Below, piece by piece: positions 63,818-64,000 of a stretch of DNA of 64,000 bases (position 1 is its first letter; each line of letters starts with the position of its first letter). Below the pieces are notes generated by a model, which made no database searches, was not told the DNA's origin, and was given only the letters and a program-made list of their open reading frames with translations. The stretch covers positions 97,764,001-97,828,000 of the forward strand of contig CM074856.1 of assembly GCA_037501455.1 (NCBI GenBank), in the 5' to 3' direction. The translations under genes and the position numbers were made by a program. The DNA comes from Lantana camara (lineage: Eukaryota > Streptophyta > Magnoliopsida > Lamiales > Verbenaceae).

Positions 63818-64000
63818 TATACCTTGTCCAGATGGCTTAGCAGGAAGACTTGCTAAGTATTTTGGACAATTCCTCTCTCCGCAGTGGAAACATTTTCCCT
63901 TACTAGGTTTACCTTTCTTCTTCTGAACCTTTTTCTTAGGATTGGGAACCTTTCCTTTTCTCTTTTTCCACTTGCTGGCTTTTGAGGCCGTGGAAGTCGA
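63818..64000 (-). pseudogene. gag: Copia-D gag C-terminus (runs off the right edge)
   Basis: A lysine-rich stretch (KKKVQKKKGKPSKGK) and a damaged zinc knuckle CFHCGERNCPKYL. The GHWK-type residues including the zinc-binding His are missing, a small in-frame deletion. In frame with the protease. Confidence 0.8.

Larger units (their letters stand above)
35510..64000 (-). mobile_element. Copia-D: second Ty1/copia family, carrying three nested insertions
   Basis: A minus-strand copia element distinct from the Angela copies. Its 3' LTR is 35510-37732, and pol pieces lie at 37745-37963, 40580-41798, 43083-43370 and 62453-63817, with the gag end at 63818-64000. It is split by LTR-D, the TIR transposon and Angela-3. 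In each case the coding sequence resumes exactly after a target duplication, which fixes the borders. The right part, with most of gag, leader and 5' LTR, is outside the window. Confidence 0.85.

Overview
The window is intergenic plant DNA, almost certainly from a flowering plant, built from nested LTR retrotransposons. I recognise no cellular protein gene, tRNA, rRNA or CRISPR array. The plant call rests on Ty1/copia gag-pol of the Angela type, on Ty3/gypsy-type elements with very long LTRs and an initiator-Met-tRNA primer site (TGGTATCAGAGC), and on AT-rich flanks. The species cannot be read from it.

Layout, left half. 1-444 is the outer end of a minus-strand gypsy-type LTR. 445-1725 is unassigned, retroelement-like DNA. 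1726-3163 plus 22591-23036 is one gypsy-type LTR (LTR-B) split by a copia element, Angela-1 (3164-22590, minus strand). Angela-1's own 3' LTR is split by a complete, very young, non-coding long-LTR element, LARD-C (3790-14264, plus strand). 23037-26480 is a decayed gypsy element (F) with LTR end, primer site, gag and a scrap of reverse transcriptase. 26485-28016 is a rearranged patchwork of copia leader and LTR pieces.

Layout, right half. Angela-2 (28017-35509, minus) is followed by a second copia family, Copia-D (35510 to beyond the right edge, minus). Copia-D has been hit three times: by a solo gypsy LTR (LTR-D, 37964-40574, duplication TGGCC), by a non-autonomous terminal-inverted-repeat transposon (41799-43080, TA duplication), and by Angela-3 (43376-62447, duplication GTCAT). 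Angela-3's 5' LTR in turn holds TR-GAG-E (51707-61059, duplication ATTAT), a long-LTR element with a broken gag and no pol.

The three Angela copies carry gag, protease, integrase, RT and RNase H in one minus-strand frame, all broken by stops and frameshifts. Angela-1 and Angela-3 share two of the same disabling mutations, which points to mobilisation in trans from a defective lineage. LARD-C and TR-GAG-E also lack the genes for their own movement.

The most interesting layer is non-coding. (i) Five unrelated-looking regions, four of them long LTRs, each carry a cluster of short GC-rich palindromes, and each family uses a different word. (ii) Just upstream of the primer site, five gypsy-type LTR families share a stem whose arms differ between families but still pair. 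A second covarying hairpin sits before a polypyrimidine-AG splice-like site. (iii) A motif recurs at the module borders of the non-autonomous elements. (iv) LARD-C carries a six-unit hairpin array before its polypurine tract. Together these suggest structured RNA or DNA signals kept under selection while the coding regions were lost.
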